Of a stretch of DNA of 64,000 nucleotides, positions 26,942 through 35,781 are shown piece after piece; position 1 is the stretch's first letter, and the number at the start of each line of letters is the position of its first letter. The notes below the pieces were generated by a model. It made no database searches, was not told where the DNA came from, and saw only the letters and a program-made list of their open reading frames with translations. Location of the stretch: contig JAJYHT010000009.1 of the NCBI GenBank assembly GCA_021784595.1, positions 62,001-126,000 on the forward strand, given 5' to 3'. The DNA is from Bacillota bacterium (GTDB lineage Bacteria; Bacillota; Sulfobacillia; Sulfobacillales; Sulfobacillaceae). Both the position numbers and the translations under genes were made by a program.

Positions 26942-27844
26942 CTATCCGCAATCAAAAGTTGCCGGCCAGGGCGCCCAAGGGACGGAGCAATAGCGATGGT
27001 GCAGTGCTCGTACCTCTTTTATTAACTGGGCGGGACTTAACGAAGAGTCCGTATAATCGTACGATGGGAACCCAATGCCAGAGGCCTGAAGAGCGATTTT
27101 ATAGCCGTCTTGGTTCGGCCAATGGGTCAACAACCTGCGTAGATGCACGACAAGCTGATGGGTGTCTCGAGCTGCCAACACATTGTTTTCCGCTGCTTGG
27201 CCGACTAAAAGTTTGAGCAGCTTAGGAAACGGGTCCACCAAAAGGGAGATCACGCCACAGGCGCCCATCGCCATCAGCGGCCAGGTGAGGCCATCACTGC
27301 CGGAGTAATAATCTTTGCGGGATGATTGCGAAGTGACGATCGCGGCCTGAATGACGTCCCTGGTACTATCCTTGTACCCAATCACCTGGGGATGCTTTAG
27401 AAGGTCGATCACTATATCTACGGGACAGCGGGCTGTGAGCTTGGGCTCATCATAAATAATCAGGGGTAGTGCGCAGAGTGTGATGACCTGGCTCCAGAAC
27501 TCCTCCGTGGCCAGCGCCCACGCAGTGTGGCCAACTGGACCGCAGACCACCACGGCGATCGCTCCTTGGCGGCGAGCCTGCTCGATTTTTTGCAAGGCGG
27601 TCTCGGTGTCAGCGGGTAGAACTCCCTGCCATACCGGCAAACCTCGGCCTTCATCGCGAGCCATCACCGTTTGCCAGGCAAGGTCTTCTGGACAAAGGGT
27701 CATGCCATCGCCAGCTAACCCTCCCACAAACAGTCCTGTGACAAAAGGCGCCACGAAGTTTACTTGTTGACGAAACGCCTCCCTATCGAGCTGCCCATCC
27801 ACAGAATACAGCGACAGCAGTTCTGCAATTAATTGACCAGACAC
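26942..27844 (-). CDS. Dihydrodipicolinate synthase/N-acetylneuraminate lyase family aldolase
   Basis: The 300-residue TIM-barrel protein has the DapA-family layout: FVGGLAGDGMTLCPEDL in place of the usual GTTGE loop, YDEPKLTAR with the catalytic Tyr, and the Schiff-base Lys in VIGYKDSTRD. The GLTWPLMAMGACGVIS segment matches the later barrel strands. The loop deviates from true DapA, so this is more likely a sugar-acid or hydroxy-acid aldolase. The GTG at 27844 is chosen for the TGGAGGGACTTT site just upstream. It follows an MFS transporter gene with a strong hairpin between them, suggesting uptake and cleavage of one substrate. Confidence 0.82.
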   Translation of the reverse strand: MSGQLIAELLSLYSVDGQLDREAFRQQVNFVAPFVTGLFVGGLAGDGMTLCPEDLAWQTVMARDEGRGLPVWQGVLPADTETALQKIEQARRQGAIAVVVCGPVGHTAWALATEEFWSQVITLCALPLIIYDEPKLTARCPVDIVIDLLKHPQVIGYKDSTRDVIQAAIVTSQSSRKDYYSGSDGLTWPLMAMGACGVISLLVDPFPKLLKLLVGQAAENNVLAARDTHQLVVHLRRLLTHWPNQDGYKIALQASGIGFPSYDYTDSSLSPAQLIKEVRALHHRYCSVPWAPWPATFDCG

Positions 27845-27874
27845 AAAGTCCCTCCATTCTACGGTGGCGTCCCG

Positions 27875-27909
27875 GGCCCAAGCGGGCGTTGGAACCACCC
27901 GCTTGGGCC
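27875..27909 (-). repeat. Perfect 12-bp hairpin between MFS and aldolase genes
   Basis: GGCCCAAGCGGG and CCCGCTTGGGCC form a perfect stem around an 11-nt loop. It begins 15 nt after the MFS stop codon and ends about 30 nt before the aldolase start. No T-tract follows on the minus strand, so it is not a standard terminator; partial termination, attenuation or mRNA stabilisation are possible. Confidence 0.75.
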
Positions 27910-27923
27910 GTGAGCCTCTCAGC

Positions 27924-29258
27924 CTAGACGTCTGCTAGCGGTGTGCCTTTGGGTTCGGGGGCGAGCCAGACGGTAAGAATAAATCCTCCCAATGCACACA
28001 CGCCAAATAGCAGCAACCCTGAACTTAGGCCAAATTTAGCGAGCATGATGGGGAATACAAACACCCCTAATAGACCGCCCAATCGCGAAAATGCAGTAGA
28101 GAATCCGTGGCCGGTAGCACGCACCGAAGTGGGGAAGACTTCGCCGGGAAACACATAAGTCATCTGCCCAGGACCTTGTTGGAAGATGTACATAATCAGG
28201 AATAGCAGAAGAAAGATCGCAAAGGCGGGTTTAATGAGAGCCATGGCAATGAAGATCAATCCCAATCCTAAAAAGCCGACCGCTTGGGGAATCTTGCGCC
28301 CTATTTTGTCTACAATCAGCCAGTCGATAGCGATTCCGACAAATGCAATGGCGGCGATAGCACCCGATGCCAGCACGGAAGATTCTAGGGTCGATCCCGC
28401 CATCATTTTAAATATGGTGGGAAAAAACACAATGGTCCCGTAGTCGCCAACGTCAAAGAGAAACCAACAGCCCGCGGCAAAAATAGTCAGCCGAATCAAA
28501 TCCGGTTCGAACAACCGACGAAACGAGGCTAGCTTAGCGGGGGCGGACGTTTGGACTGTGTCTGCCTTCAGTGTTACGCCTTGTTCCCGAGCTACTGCTT
28601 GAGCTATTTTGTCTCCCTCTTCCTTGCGGCCGGCGGCAGCCAGCCACCGTGGCGATTCAGGTATGGTTCGTCGCAACCACATCACAACCAATGCAGGGAT
28701 GGCGCCCGAGGCCAGCATCCAACGCCATGCCTCGGGGCCCAGGTGCAACATCAAAAGACTTGCTGCGTAAGCTGCGACCGCTCCGACCTGCCAAAACGCG
28801 ATGGTGGTAACCAGCAGCATGCCGCGGCGTTTGGTTGGCGAAAACTCTGCGGTTAAAGCGGAAGAAATCGGATAATCAGCTCCAATGCCAATGCCTAGGA
28901 AAAATCGAAAGATTATAAGTTCGATCATATTTTGGGATAGGGCGGAGAGAATTGCGAAGACGACAAAGAAAAGCAAATCAAACAGATACATTGTGCGGCG
29001 TCCAAAGCGATCGCTAAGATTGCCTAGAACCAACGATCCCACGAACATGCCGCCCAACGCAGCTGCGCCCACCAAACCTAAAAGGTAGGGCGCGGGATGG
29101 AATTGAGGTTTGATGAACAAGAGCGCCACCGAAATGATGGTCAGATCATAGCCGTCTAGAAATAACCCCATGGCAGAAAGAATGGTCAACCGTCTGACAA
29201 ATTTCCCAATCGGCAAGTCGCCAAATGTGATTGGCGAGTTAGGCGTAGCAGTTTGCAT
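27924..29258 (-). CDS. MFS transporter, metabolite:H+ symporter type
   Basis: The 444-residue protein has 12 predicted membrane helices and major facilitator signatures: LSDRFGRR between helices 2 and 3, ESPRWL after helix 6 and a second-half DKIGRK. The GIGADYPISSAL block is typical of the phthalate/aromatic acid and sugar porters. The start has AGGAGGCC upstream. It precedes the aldolase gene and is probably in one operon, with the hairpin between. The substrate is probably an organic or sugar acid, by context only. Confidence 0.85.
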   Translation of the reverse strand: MQTATPNSPITFGDLPIGKFVRRLTILSAMGLFLDGYDLTIISVALLFIKPQFHPAPYLLGLVGAAALGGMFVGSLVLGNLSDRFGRRTMYLFDLLFFVVFAILSALSQNMIELIIFRFFLGIGIGADYPISSALTAEFSPTKRRGMLLVTTIAFWQVGAVAAYAASLLMLHLGPEAWRWMLASGAIPALVVMWLRRTIPESPRWLAAAGRKEEGDKIAQAVAREQGVTLKADTVQTSAPAKLASFRRLFEPDLIRLTIFAAGCWFLFDVGDYGTIVFFPTIFKMMAGSTLESSVLASGAIAAIAFVGIAIDWLIVDKIGRKIPQAVGFLGLGLIFIAMALIKPAFAIFLLLFLIMYIFQQGPGQMTYVFPGEVFPTSVRATGHGFSTAFSRLGGLLGVFVFPIMLAKFGLSSGLLLFGVCALGGFILTVWLAPEPKGTPLADV

Positions 29259-29675
29259 AATAGGCCTCCTAAAAATGAACTTCGGGCCGCTGGTTCAATT
29301 TCGCTGCAATGCGCTTTGATAAGCTGCAATGTTCTTGTGTTCTTTAGATAATTATTTGGCGGCTTATTAGTTAGAACACTCGGAAAAAAGCGAATAGGAT
29401 TGGTTGCAACAGGAAAAATCGGTCAAGGCCTCTCATTGTTTGGCTAAGAAGGGATGGAGGACGCAAAAATGAATGGCCGTCTGGCGCAGCGGCACACCCG
29501 AGGCGGGAAAGCCAAGGGCTGAGAACGAAAATGTTGTATGGGGTGAGGTGCTAGGGGTCTGCGTCTCTGGCAATGGCAGATGGATGAATGCTGAGTTATG
29601 AACACCCGGTAAATGGGAGCACAATCTGGACGAAACCTTTTTGACCTTAAAGGATTTAAATCAATCCAGGTCCGC
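29259..29675. other. Intergenic region between two minus-strand genes
   Basis: About 415 nt separate the nucleoside hydrolase from the MFS gene on the minus strand. No supported gene is seen. A TTGGCT...AGCCAA pairing around 29440-29515 on the plus strand could fold, and GGACGCAAAA recalls pieces of GEMM-type leaders, but the rest of the consensus is absent. The promoter of the MFS gene must lie here; no clear -35/-10 pair is recognised. Confidence 0.3.
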
Positions 29676-30590
29676 TTACTCTGTTAGACTAGCCCACAAC
29701 CATTCGAAAAACTGGGGTGCGTCTACCGATGTAGCCACTTGCACAGGTTCTCGCTCGGCCGCATAAGGCGCCAATACGACGGTGCCGCGCAGAGGACCTT
29801 CGCGCACCACGGTCAGAGGCATTTCTTCCCATTGAAAAAGTTCTGGCGCCTCGGTGGCAGCCACCACGAGCGCATCGTCGAGCGGCATAGCCTGTGGATC
29901 GCCCCCTTCTCCCCGCGCGTGGACCGCATAAAATTGCAGGAGATCAAACAGCATCTGGCCAACCCGCCCAAATTGCTTAAAGCGATCGAGTTGGGAGACG
30001 GGCATCAGCGCGCGATGGGCAACATTGATGCCAATCAGCCGGACGTTAGGCCCATAGCGAAAGACCACATCAGCCGCATGGGGATCGACATAAACGTTAA
30101 ATTCAAAGGCCTTGTCCATCTTGGACCCGGGCAGCGCACCACCCATGCAGGAAATGGAGCCGATGTGCTCATGCGATTCAGGATGGGCCCATAACAGCAT
30201 GGCAATATTAGTGAGCGGTCCTGTGGCCACTAGATGGCAACGTACGGATGAGGTAGTTAGGCGACGGGCCATCCAATTCCAGGCTAGTTCCCCCGAATGA
30301 GGGACATCAGGCACGTCCCAGGTATAGGCGCCCATTCCAGAAAAGCCGTGAATGTCCTCCGCCGTTAATAGGGGATAAAATAGGGGACGGTCGGCTCCTG
30401 CGACCACAGGAATAGTGGAGTGGCGAGTGAACTGCAATATGCGGTGTGCATTTTGAAACGTTTGCTCTACCGGGGCGTTGCCAGCCACGGTGGAGACGCC
30501 AATAACGGTGAATCGGTTAAGGGCGACCACCATCGCCAAGGCATCATCAATTCCAGGATCCATATCCAAAACGACTTGTTTTCTGTCCAT
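29676..30590 (-). CDS. Inosine-uridine preferring nucleoside hydrolase family protein
   Basis: The 304-residue protein starts with the DxDxGxDD calcium motif (LDMDPGIDDALAM) of the IunH family, followed by VSTVAGNAPVEQTFQNAHRIL, VATGPLTNIAMLL, GALPGSKMDKAFEFNVYVDPHAADVVF and LDDALVVAAT in the last third. These build the metal site and ribose pocket. It cleaves the N-glycosidic bond of ribonucleosides for salvage; base preference is open. ATG start; the upstream region holds an 11-bp inverted repeat. Confidence 0.9.
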   Translation of the reverse strand: MDRKQVVLDMDPGIDDALAMVVALNRFTVIGVSTVAGNAPVEQTFQNAHRILQFTRHSTIPVVAGADRPLFYPLLTAEDIHGFSGMGAYTWDVPDVPHSGELAWNWMARRLTTSSVRCHLVATGPLTNIAMLLWAHPESHEHIGSISCMGGALPGSKMDKAFEFNVYVDPHAADVVFRYGPNVRLIGINVAHRALMPVSQLDRFKQFGRVGQMLFDLLQFYAVHARGEGGDPQAMPLDDALVVAATEAPELFQWEEMPLTVVREGPLRGTVVLAPYAAEREPVQVATSVDAPQFFEWLWASLTE

Positions 30591-31026
30591 AAATTAGCAC
30601 GCTCCTATGAGGTCGCATTCAATAGCTGGCGTCCGATCCGAACAGGGTGCCTGCTTTGGAGGAATTTCCCCCACCGAGATGACGGTATGCTTTTACGGTT
30701 AGCGAATTTTGAGATTAACGATTGCTCGCGCGGATAATCTCAAAACCCGACAATGCCAACATTGCGGCATCCGCCCCGAGGTGAGGTTAAGGTTCTATTA
30801 TGGTACCCTGGGGTTAGTATCCACCTGGCACATCCAAGGTATGCAGATGTTTGCGAACGGTCCCGAAGACGCATGCGGACTGACGCTCCAGATGATGAAA
30901 ATTATCGCACACACTGTACTAGGATAAACCCGGCGAGATGGACAAGTACGTTGATCATACCTATATCGGACTAGTAGCTGGACAAATCATGGGTATAAGA
31001 TGAATAAGCATGAGGGGGGATGAATC
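30591..31026. other. Divergent intergenic region without a supported gene
   Basis: About 435 nt lie between the divergent nucleoside hydrolase and methyltransferase genes. Two overlapping short frames on the plus strand have no ribosome-binding site or motif and are not called. The notable element is a perfect inverted repeat at 30707-30745. TGAGGGGGGATGAATC before 31027 is the methyltransferase ribosome-binding site. Confidence 0.4.
30707..30745. repeat. Perfect 11-bp inverted repeat
   Basis: TTTTGAGATTA (30707-30717) and TAATCTCAAAA (30735-30745) are separated by 17 nt. No T-run follows on either strand in terminator geometry. It lies about 115 nt upstream of the nucleoside hydrolase start and 280 nt upstream of the methyltransferase. 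An operator with two half-sites two helical turns apart, or a small RNA stem, are both possible. Confidence 0.6.
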
Positions 31027-31821
31027 ATGGGGACGAAAGATAATCAGGGGAAGGCCTGGGATTCGGTAACGAGATCTCCGGAAGCCATGAAAATGATGGC
31101 AGAGGGTTTGCGACGCTCGAGTCTTGAGGGGGACATGACCCAGTCACCTATTGTCCAAGAGGTGATGCGCAACTTAGGACCGCAGCGCACGGTGCTTGAC
31201 ATCGGGGCCGGGGTTGGAAGGTTTGCCGCCCCCTTAGCCGAAGCGGGTTGCCGGGTCATCGCACTAGAACCTTCTTTGGAGATGCAAGGGTATCTCCAAA
31301 GAACGGTCGACTCAAGACAATTGTCCGACCGTGTTCGGATTGTGCATGAGGCATGGCCAACAAAATCGGAATATCAGGCAGAAGTGGCATTGGCAGCCTT
31401 TGTCATTCAATTTTCCGAGGATCCTGTGCAATTTGTGCGCGCTATGGAGCAATCCGCATCGATTCGCTGTATTTTGGGAGTGCATGTGGATCCAATGTTC
31501 AATTTTGCCTCAGATTTATGGGCCGCATTCCATCCCAACCAGGATCCTCCCCGCATGCCCATACTAGCTGACCTCTATCCTAAGCTTTTAGCCCAGGGGA
31601 TTGCCGCCAATGTGGAAATTGTGACGGAGCAACACGGCCCGCGTTTGTCAGATAAAGGGACGGCGTTTAACATCCTCGCCAATCGGTTGCAGATTACAGA
31701 CGATGAGACTTCGTTACAGCGTCTTCGGATTATGTGGCAGGCACATGGCGAGGTATGGATGAAGCCTAGACCCATGCGCACAGCCATCCTATCCTGGAAA
31801 CCGGACTCTGCATCGAAGTAA
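31027..31821 (+). CDS. Class I SAM-dependent methyltransferase
   Basis: The 264-residue protein has the Rossmann SAM-binding motif I VLDIGAGVGRFAAPLAEAG near residues 57-75, an acidic VIALEPS at the end of strand 2, and a VALAAFVIQF motif IV region. The beginning (GKAWDSVTRSPEAMKMMAEG) resembles small-molecule or lipid methyltransferases of type 11. The substrate is unknown. The ATG has a purine-rich GAGGGGGGATG site. It is monocistronic and convergent with a LuxR-type gene 50 nt away. Confidence 0.83.
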   Translation: MGTKDNQGKAWDSVTRSPEAMKMMAEGLRRSSLEGDMTQSPIVQEVMRNLGPQRTVLDIGAGVGRFAAPLAEAGCRVIALEPSLEMQGYLQRTVDSRQLSDRVRIVHEAWPTKSEYQAEVALAAFVIQFSEDPVQFVRAMEQSASIRCILGVHVDPMFNFASDLWAAFHPNQDPPRMPILADLYPKLLAQGIAANVEIVTEQHGPRLSDKGTAFNILANRLQITDDETSLQRLRIMWQAHGEVWMKPRPMRTAILSWKPDSASK

Positions 31822-31871
31822 TTTAAATCGGCCGTCATAAGAGGATTTTTGCGTTTACGGGATGACGCGGT

Positions 31872-33209
31872 CTATCCAGATTTGTGGGTATAGGAGTACG
31901 CCCGCTGCACCGTGCTGCGCGGAGCAAACTGACTGTATAAATCGCGTCGGTTTTTGGTGTCGGTTTTCCTATAAATATTGCGAAGATGGGTCTTTAGCGT
32001 GTTGATCGAGATATAGAGCTCTCCTAAAATTTCTTGATTGCTGTAACCTTGAAGCAACATCAAGGTGATGCGTTGTTCTTGTTGTGTTAATGGAAACCTG
32101 GCCAGCCATTCTTCGGGTTTGGGTTCTGGCACGGTCCTAGATTGATCGGTGAGGGCATGGCCACTTGGGTGCGGCAATAATGGGATCGCTATGAACAAAA
32201 AGATCAGTGGCAGGGCGTCAATAATCTGAGCTGTCAGGATGGTTTGTGTTGCCCACTCTAAACCGAGTATAAGCAGAGCGATAACGCTACAGCTGGCGAT
32301 GCGGTAGGGCCACGCCCACTGAGGTCGTAGAGCGGAAAAATTGGAGAATGCCCATGTCAATAAGAGGGCTGCCGCTATCACTAATAATATGGTGGAGAGC
32401 ATGGGGGAGAGTATGTGGTCAAGCGTATAGGCCACTCCTAAGAGGGAACATCCGGCATAACTCACATATCGGAGATATCCCAGATGGCGCATCCAAATAA
32501 TGATGGGGCCGACGATGAGAATCGCCGGCAGTATGGCAATGTTGCTGACCGCCTGGTGGGTTAAGATAAGATGGGACGCGGTGACCAATGCCAACAGCAT
32601 GGCTCCTCCACCAGCCATCTTGGTCGGTGAAGTCGCTGCAGGACTTTGATGGCTGGGAAAAGTCGCCTCTTGAGGATATTTTAGAACTTGTCCCCAAACA
32701 AAGAGCCCCGCTAGACACCCCGTCTCAATAAACCAGACCTGCCCCGCCAGCGTATGCACCAACACAGTCAGTGCGATCGCGACTAGTCCAGCGCCAATCC
32801 ACATCCCGGCCAACTGTCTGGTGGTGGCGTGACGGATAGTGGGAATTATTGCAAGGTATGCGTACCATAGTGGAATGACTGCCAAAAGCCACCACATGGC
32901 GATTAAGGGTATGAATCGGATTTGTCCGGCTAGGGGAATCGTGAGCAGATAGAAAACCCCAAACAGGGCAATAATCCTGGCTTTCATGGGTTGGCCGCCG
33001 GATTTCCACACGAGAAACGCCGTGAAGGCAATGCTGAGCACCATGGATAACCCAGGCCAGTACGATGGCTGTCCGGGCAACAGGGGATTGGTAACGCTTT
33101 GCAGGATTACGGCGGCTATCCATCCGCTAGACACCATAAGAAATCCTGATGTCGGCCAGTTCTGCCTTTTCACAACGGACCATAGAAGATATTTGGTCAT
33201 CTCTATCAT
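31872..33209 (-). CDS. Polytopic membrane protein with C-terminal LuxR-type HTH
   Basis: The 445-residue protein has about eleven predicted membrane helices across residues 15-350, followed by a cytoplasmic LuxR/GerE-type DNA-binding domain (LTQQEQRITLMLLQGYSNQEILGELYISINTLKTHLRNIYRKT, residues 375-418). Membrane-anchored one-component regulators of this shape occur in Firmicutes and Actinobacteria; the sensed signal is unknown. It is divergent from a NarL-type response regulator across a 184-nt region with a near-perfect direct repeat and next to an exopolysaccharide locus, so it may control that locus. The start is ATG 33209 or the ATG three codons later. Confidence 0.75.
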   Translation of the reverse strand: MIEMTKYLLWSVVKRQNWPTSGFLMVSSGWIAAVILQSVTNPLLPGQPSYWPGLSMVLSIAFTAFLVWKSGGQPMKARIIALFGVFYLLTIPLAGQIRFIPLIAMWWLLAVIPLWYAYLAIIPTIRHATTRQLAGMWIGAGLVAIALTVLVHTLAGQVWFIETGCLAGLFVWGQVLKYPQEATFPSHQSPAATSPTKMAGGGAMLLALVTASHLILTHQAVSNIAILPAILIVGPIIIWMRHLGYLRYVSYAGCSLLGVAYTLDHILSPMLSTILLVIAAALLLTWAFSNFSALRPQWAWPYRIASCSVIALLILGLEWATQTILTAQIIDALPLIFLFIAIPLLPHPSGHALTDQSRTVPEPKPEEWLARFPLTQQEQRITLMLLQGYSNQEILGELYISINTLKTHLRNIYRKTDTKNRRDLYSQFAPRSTVQRAYSYTHKSG

Positions 33210-33280
33210 CGCCTCTCTAGGGTGATCTCTCCCGTGATGGGGGTGAGACCCTGATTAACAGTTAACCGCCCCATAAAAAG

Positions 33281-33344
33281 CCGATATAGAGAGATACCCC
33301 TAAAGTTGAGGGGGAGATATCCCTAAGGTTGTACGTCATATCGG
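33281..33344. promoter_or_regulatory. Tandem direct repeat flanked by inverted repeat in divergent regulator promoter region
   Basis: GAGATACCCCTAAAGTTG (33291-33308) and GAGATATCCCTAAGGTTG (33314-33331) match at 16 of 18 positions with a 23-bp period. They are bracketed by CCGATAT (33281-33287) and ATATCGG (33338-33344). The region lies between the divergent LuxR-type gene and response regulator gene and is a good candidate binding site for one of them. Confidence 0.55.
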
Positions 33345-33393
33345 ATAATGTTTGCTATTATGTCAGTAAATAAATGGTAAAGAAGGGAATATC

Positions 33394-34074
33394 TTGCGAC
33401 AAGAATCCGACCCCATCCGAATTGTGGTGGTGGAAGATGAGGATTTGTTTCGCCAGTTGCTGTGCCTGTCGTTAAATCAGCACCCGCGAGTTCAAGTGCT
33501 AAATGATTTTCAAAGTGGCGAATCATCCTTGGAATGGTTAGAATGTCATGTTGCCGATGTCGCCCTCCTGGACATCGATTTAGGCAATGGTTGGAACGGG
33601 GTCGCCACTGGACTGCGATTAAAGGAGCGACAGCCAAATCTTGGTATCGTACTGCTCAGTAATCACGCGGAGCCAGAAATATTGCGGATATTGCCTAAGC
33701 ACGATGTGGCCGGTTGGTCATATTTACTGAAAAAATCTGCCCGCAATATAGAAACCGTTGTGCGCGCTATTGAGGGAACGGCCGCCGGTCTGCTCGTGGT
33801 GGACCCCTTGTTGATCAGCCAATTGGGGGAGATGGCCTCGCCGTACCACAAGCTGACGACGCGACAACAACACATTTTGCGGCTAATCGCGCAAGGCTAT
33901 ACCAACAATGAAATTGCCAAACAGCTGTTCTTGTCCGAGAAATCGATTGAAAACCAAGTGGGCATTATCTATCATACATTGGAAATTGACTCCTCGGGTC
34001 GAGTGGAACATCCTAGGGTGCGTGCGACGCTAGCATTTTTAGAAATGGCTAAACATCAAAGTTTTTCTCCCTAG
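33394..34074 (+). CDS. NarL/FixJ family response regulator
   Basis: The 226-residue protein has a receiver domain (acidic pocket VVVEDEDLF, phosphoacceptor Asp in ALLDIDLGNG near residue 54, conserved Lys in YLLKKSA) and a LuxR-type helix-turn-helix (KLTTRQQHILRLIAQGYTNNEIAKQLFLSEKSIENQV). A cognate histidine kinase is not adjacent. The TTG start is supported by AAGAAGGGA six nt upstream. It is divergent from a membrane LuxR-type regulator. The gene ends 14 nt before a convergent exopolysaccharide kinase gene and probably controls polysaccharide or surface functions. Confidence 0.85.
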   Translation: MRQESDPIRIVVVEDEDLFRQLLCLSLNQHPRVQVLNDFQSGESSLEWLECHVADVALLDIDLGNGWNGVATGLRLKERQPNLGIVLLSNHAEPEILRILPKHDVAGWSYLLKKSARNIETVVRAIEGTAAGLLVVDPLLISQLGEMASPYHKLTTRQQHILRLIAQGYTNNEIAKQLFLSEKSIENQVGIIYHTLEIDSSGRVEHPRVRATLAFLEMAKHQSFSP

Positions 34075-34087
34075 CGTTTGCAAAGCA

Positions 34088-34759
34088 TTAATAGCTCATG
34101 GCGTAGTCCGAAGCTTCGTCATCGGCACGCATGCCGTTGACAATGACGCCTAATAATCGAGCGTGCACCTGAGTGAGAAGTTCAATCGCCCTGCGGTCTA
34201 ATTTTCGTGAATTATGTCCGGGTCGCAAAATGTACAGCACTCCATCCACCATATGGGAGAGCAGAATCGCGTCCGTGACGGCAATCGCCGGAGAGGTGTC
34301 GAGAACAATCAGGTCGGCCTGCTGAGATAACTGCTGCAGGGCATCGTGAGCGGGAGGAGAGGCTAGTAACTCAACCGGATTGGGTGGCAACGGGCCGCTG
34401 GGAAGAATTTTGAGATTTGGTATGGGAGTCTCGTGCAGTACGTTCGTTATGGGCAGTTTTTTTGAGATGGCCGTGGTAAACCCCGGTGTTTGGGGACACG
34501 AAAAGATGGCGTGCAGCCGTGGACGGCGTAGATCGGCATCAACTAGGATGACTTTTCGCCCGGTTTGGGCCATTACGGTGGCTAAATTGGCGGCCACAAA
34601 AGATTTGCCGGACTCGGCTACCGCACTGGTGACAAGAATGGACTTAATGGGTGAGGGGACAGCCAAAAAATCGATTTGGGTACGAATGCTGCGGAACGAT
34701 TCGTCGGCGAAATGCGGTTTTCTCTCTAGTGTAATCAATTGGCTTTTAGCGAATGGCAT
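34088..34759 (-). CDS. Bacterial tyrosine kinase / CpsD-CapB family chain-length regulator
   Basis: The 223-residue protein has BY-kinase motifs: a Walker A variant in ILVTSAVAESGKSFVAANLA, Walker A' VILVDADLRRPRLH and Walker B LIVLDTSPAIAVTD. It ends with only a short tyrosine tail (DYAMSY) where longer clusters are usual. It autophosphorylates and, with a Wzz-like membrane partner, controls polymer length. The partner gene is just upstream (about 50 nt) on the same strand. The ATG at 34759 follows an AGGAGG 12 nt upstream. A 9-residue longer form would include the ribosome-binding site and is rejected. Confidence 0.88.
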   Translation of the reverse strand: MPFAKSQLITLERKPHFADESFRSIRTQIDFLAVPSPIKSILVTSAVAESGKSFVAANLATVMAQTGRKVILVDADLRRPRLHAIFSCPQTPGFTTAISKKLPITNVLHETPIPNLKILPSGPLPPNPVELLASPPAHDALQQLSQQADLIVLDTSPAIAVTDAILLSHMVDGVLYILRPGHNSRKLDRRAIELLTQVHARLLGVIVNGMRADDEASDYAMSY

Positions 34760-34809
34760 GGAATGATAATACCTCCTATATGTCAACGGATGTTTCTACT
34801 CTAGGCGTC

Positions 34810-35484
34810 TTAAGGTCCTGGATGTGATGGCAGGTGAGCAACCCAAGGGATAGTGCCCACCACACAAAGGCCTAAGTCTTTTTCTGCTTCGTGGGGATCC
34901 CGGATGCTGTCATCGAAATATTCTCGAAGCAATAACAGACCCACTCCCAAAATGAGACAAGCCATCGCGGCAGCGACACCGTACTTTAGTGTGGGCGAAG
35001 AACTTGGCGTGCTGGGTATGGTGGCTGGATCGACAATTTCCAATTGAGGTTTTCCTACTAAGTTCTGCACTTCTACACTGGTATTGTGCGCCAAGGTATT
35101 GGCGAGTTGGGCGGTTAGCTGTGGGTTGGTGGCGCTGACCTTAATGGACAGCAGATTGGTGTTGCTGATGGGTGTGCTGGACACGTCCTTGGCTAATGTG
35201 GACCATGACCAGTTGAGATTTAAGTCATTCAGTGTGGATGTCAGCAAATTGGATGTGGTGGATAAACTGGCATAGGTGTCGACCAGCTGTTGGTCGGTGA
35301 CCAACGCGGTTAGAAAGTCACTGCTATGACTGCTGGGAACCACCATAAGAGTCGCCGTAGCCTGGTACGTGGGTTTCATCCATTTGTGGGCAGCAAAGGC
35401 TGCTCCGGCCGCCGCAATGATGGCAATAGCCATCACAAACAGCAGGCTTTTTCGCATTCTCCGCCACAATCGCAATATATCCAT
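34810..35484 (-). CDS. Wzz/YveK-type polysaccharide chain-length determinant
   Basis: The 224-residue protein has two membrane helices, at residues 15-35 and 175-196, flanking an external domain that begins YQATATLMVVPSSHSS. The cytoplasmic tail with EYFDDSIRDPHEAEKDLGL is the segment that activates the BY-kinase partner in CapA/YveK systems. GGAGGTAGGAACGATA precedes the ATG. It is the first gene of the minus-strand pair and divergent from the plus-strand glycosyltransferases. The 297-nt region between holds a TATAAA (35748) that may be the -10 of the plus-strand operon. Confidence 0.85.
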   Translation of the reverse strand: MDILRLWRRMRKSLLFVMAIAIIAAAGAAFAAHKWMKPTYQATATLMVVPSSHSSDFLTALVTDQQLVDTYASLSTTSNLLTSTLNDLNLNWSWSTLAKDVSSTPISNTNLLSIKVSATNPQLTAQLANTLAHNTSVEVQNLVGKPQLEIVDPATIPSTPSSSPTLKYGVAAAMACLILGVGLLLLREYFDDSIRDPHEAEKDLGLCVVGTIPWVAHLPSHPGP

Positions 35485-35781
35485 TATCGTTCCTACCTCC
35501 AGCAGAGTGCCCCTTGATTTGCCAATTGTGAATCATGTGCATCATCCAACGGACTCCTGAGGACTGTCCATCATCTCCCAGGGGTGAAATGAACTGCAGG
35601 GGATAAAAGCGCGGACATGTGGTCGTCCCCCCAAGAGGCCACCGAATGGCATAAAGAGTCATGGGAGCGATTTCAGGGGTGAGTCCGGCAATTCATCCTC
35701 AATAGGTGATAGCACCCTGGAAATGACCCAATATACACTGGTCACGCTATAAATCAAATCCACGCATAGGGGGGAAAAGGC

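Noticed and set aside
29433-29624. Possible riboswitch or small protein between nucleoside hydrolase and MFS genes
   Set aside because: Only short fragments (GGACGCAAA, a 6-bp closing pair) recall GEMM-type leaders; the remaining conserved bases are absent and the orientation does not suit the minus-strand genes.
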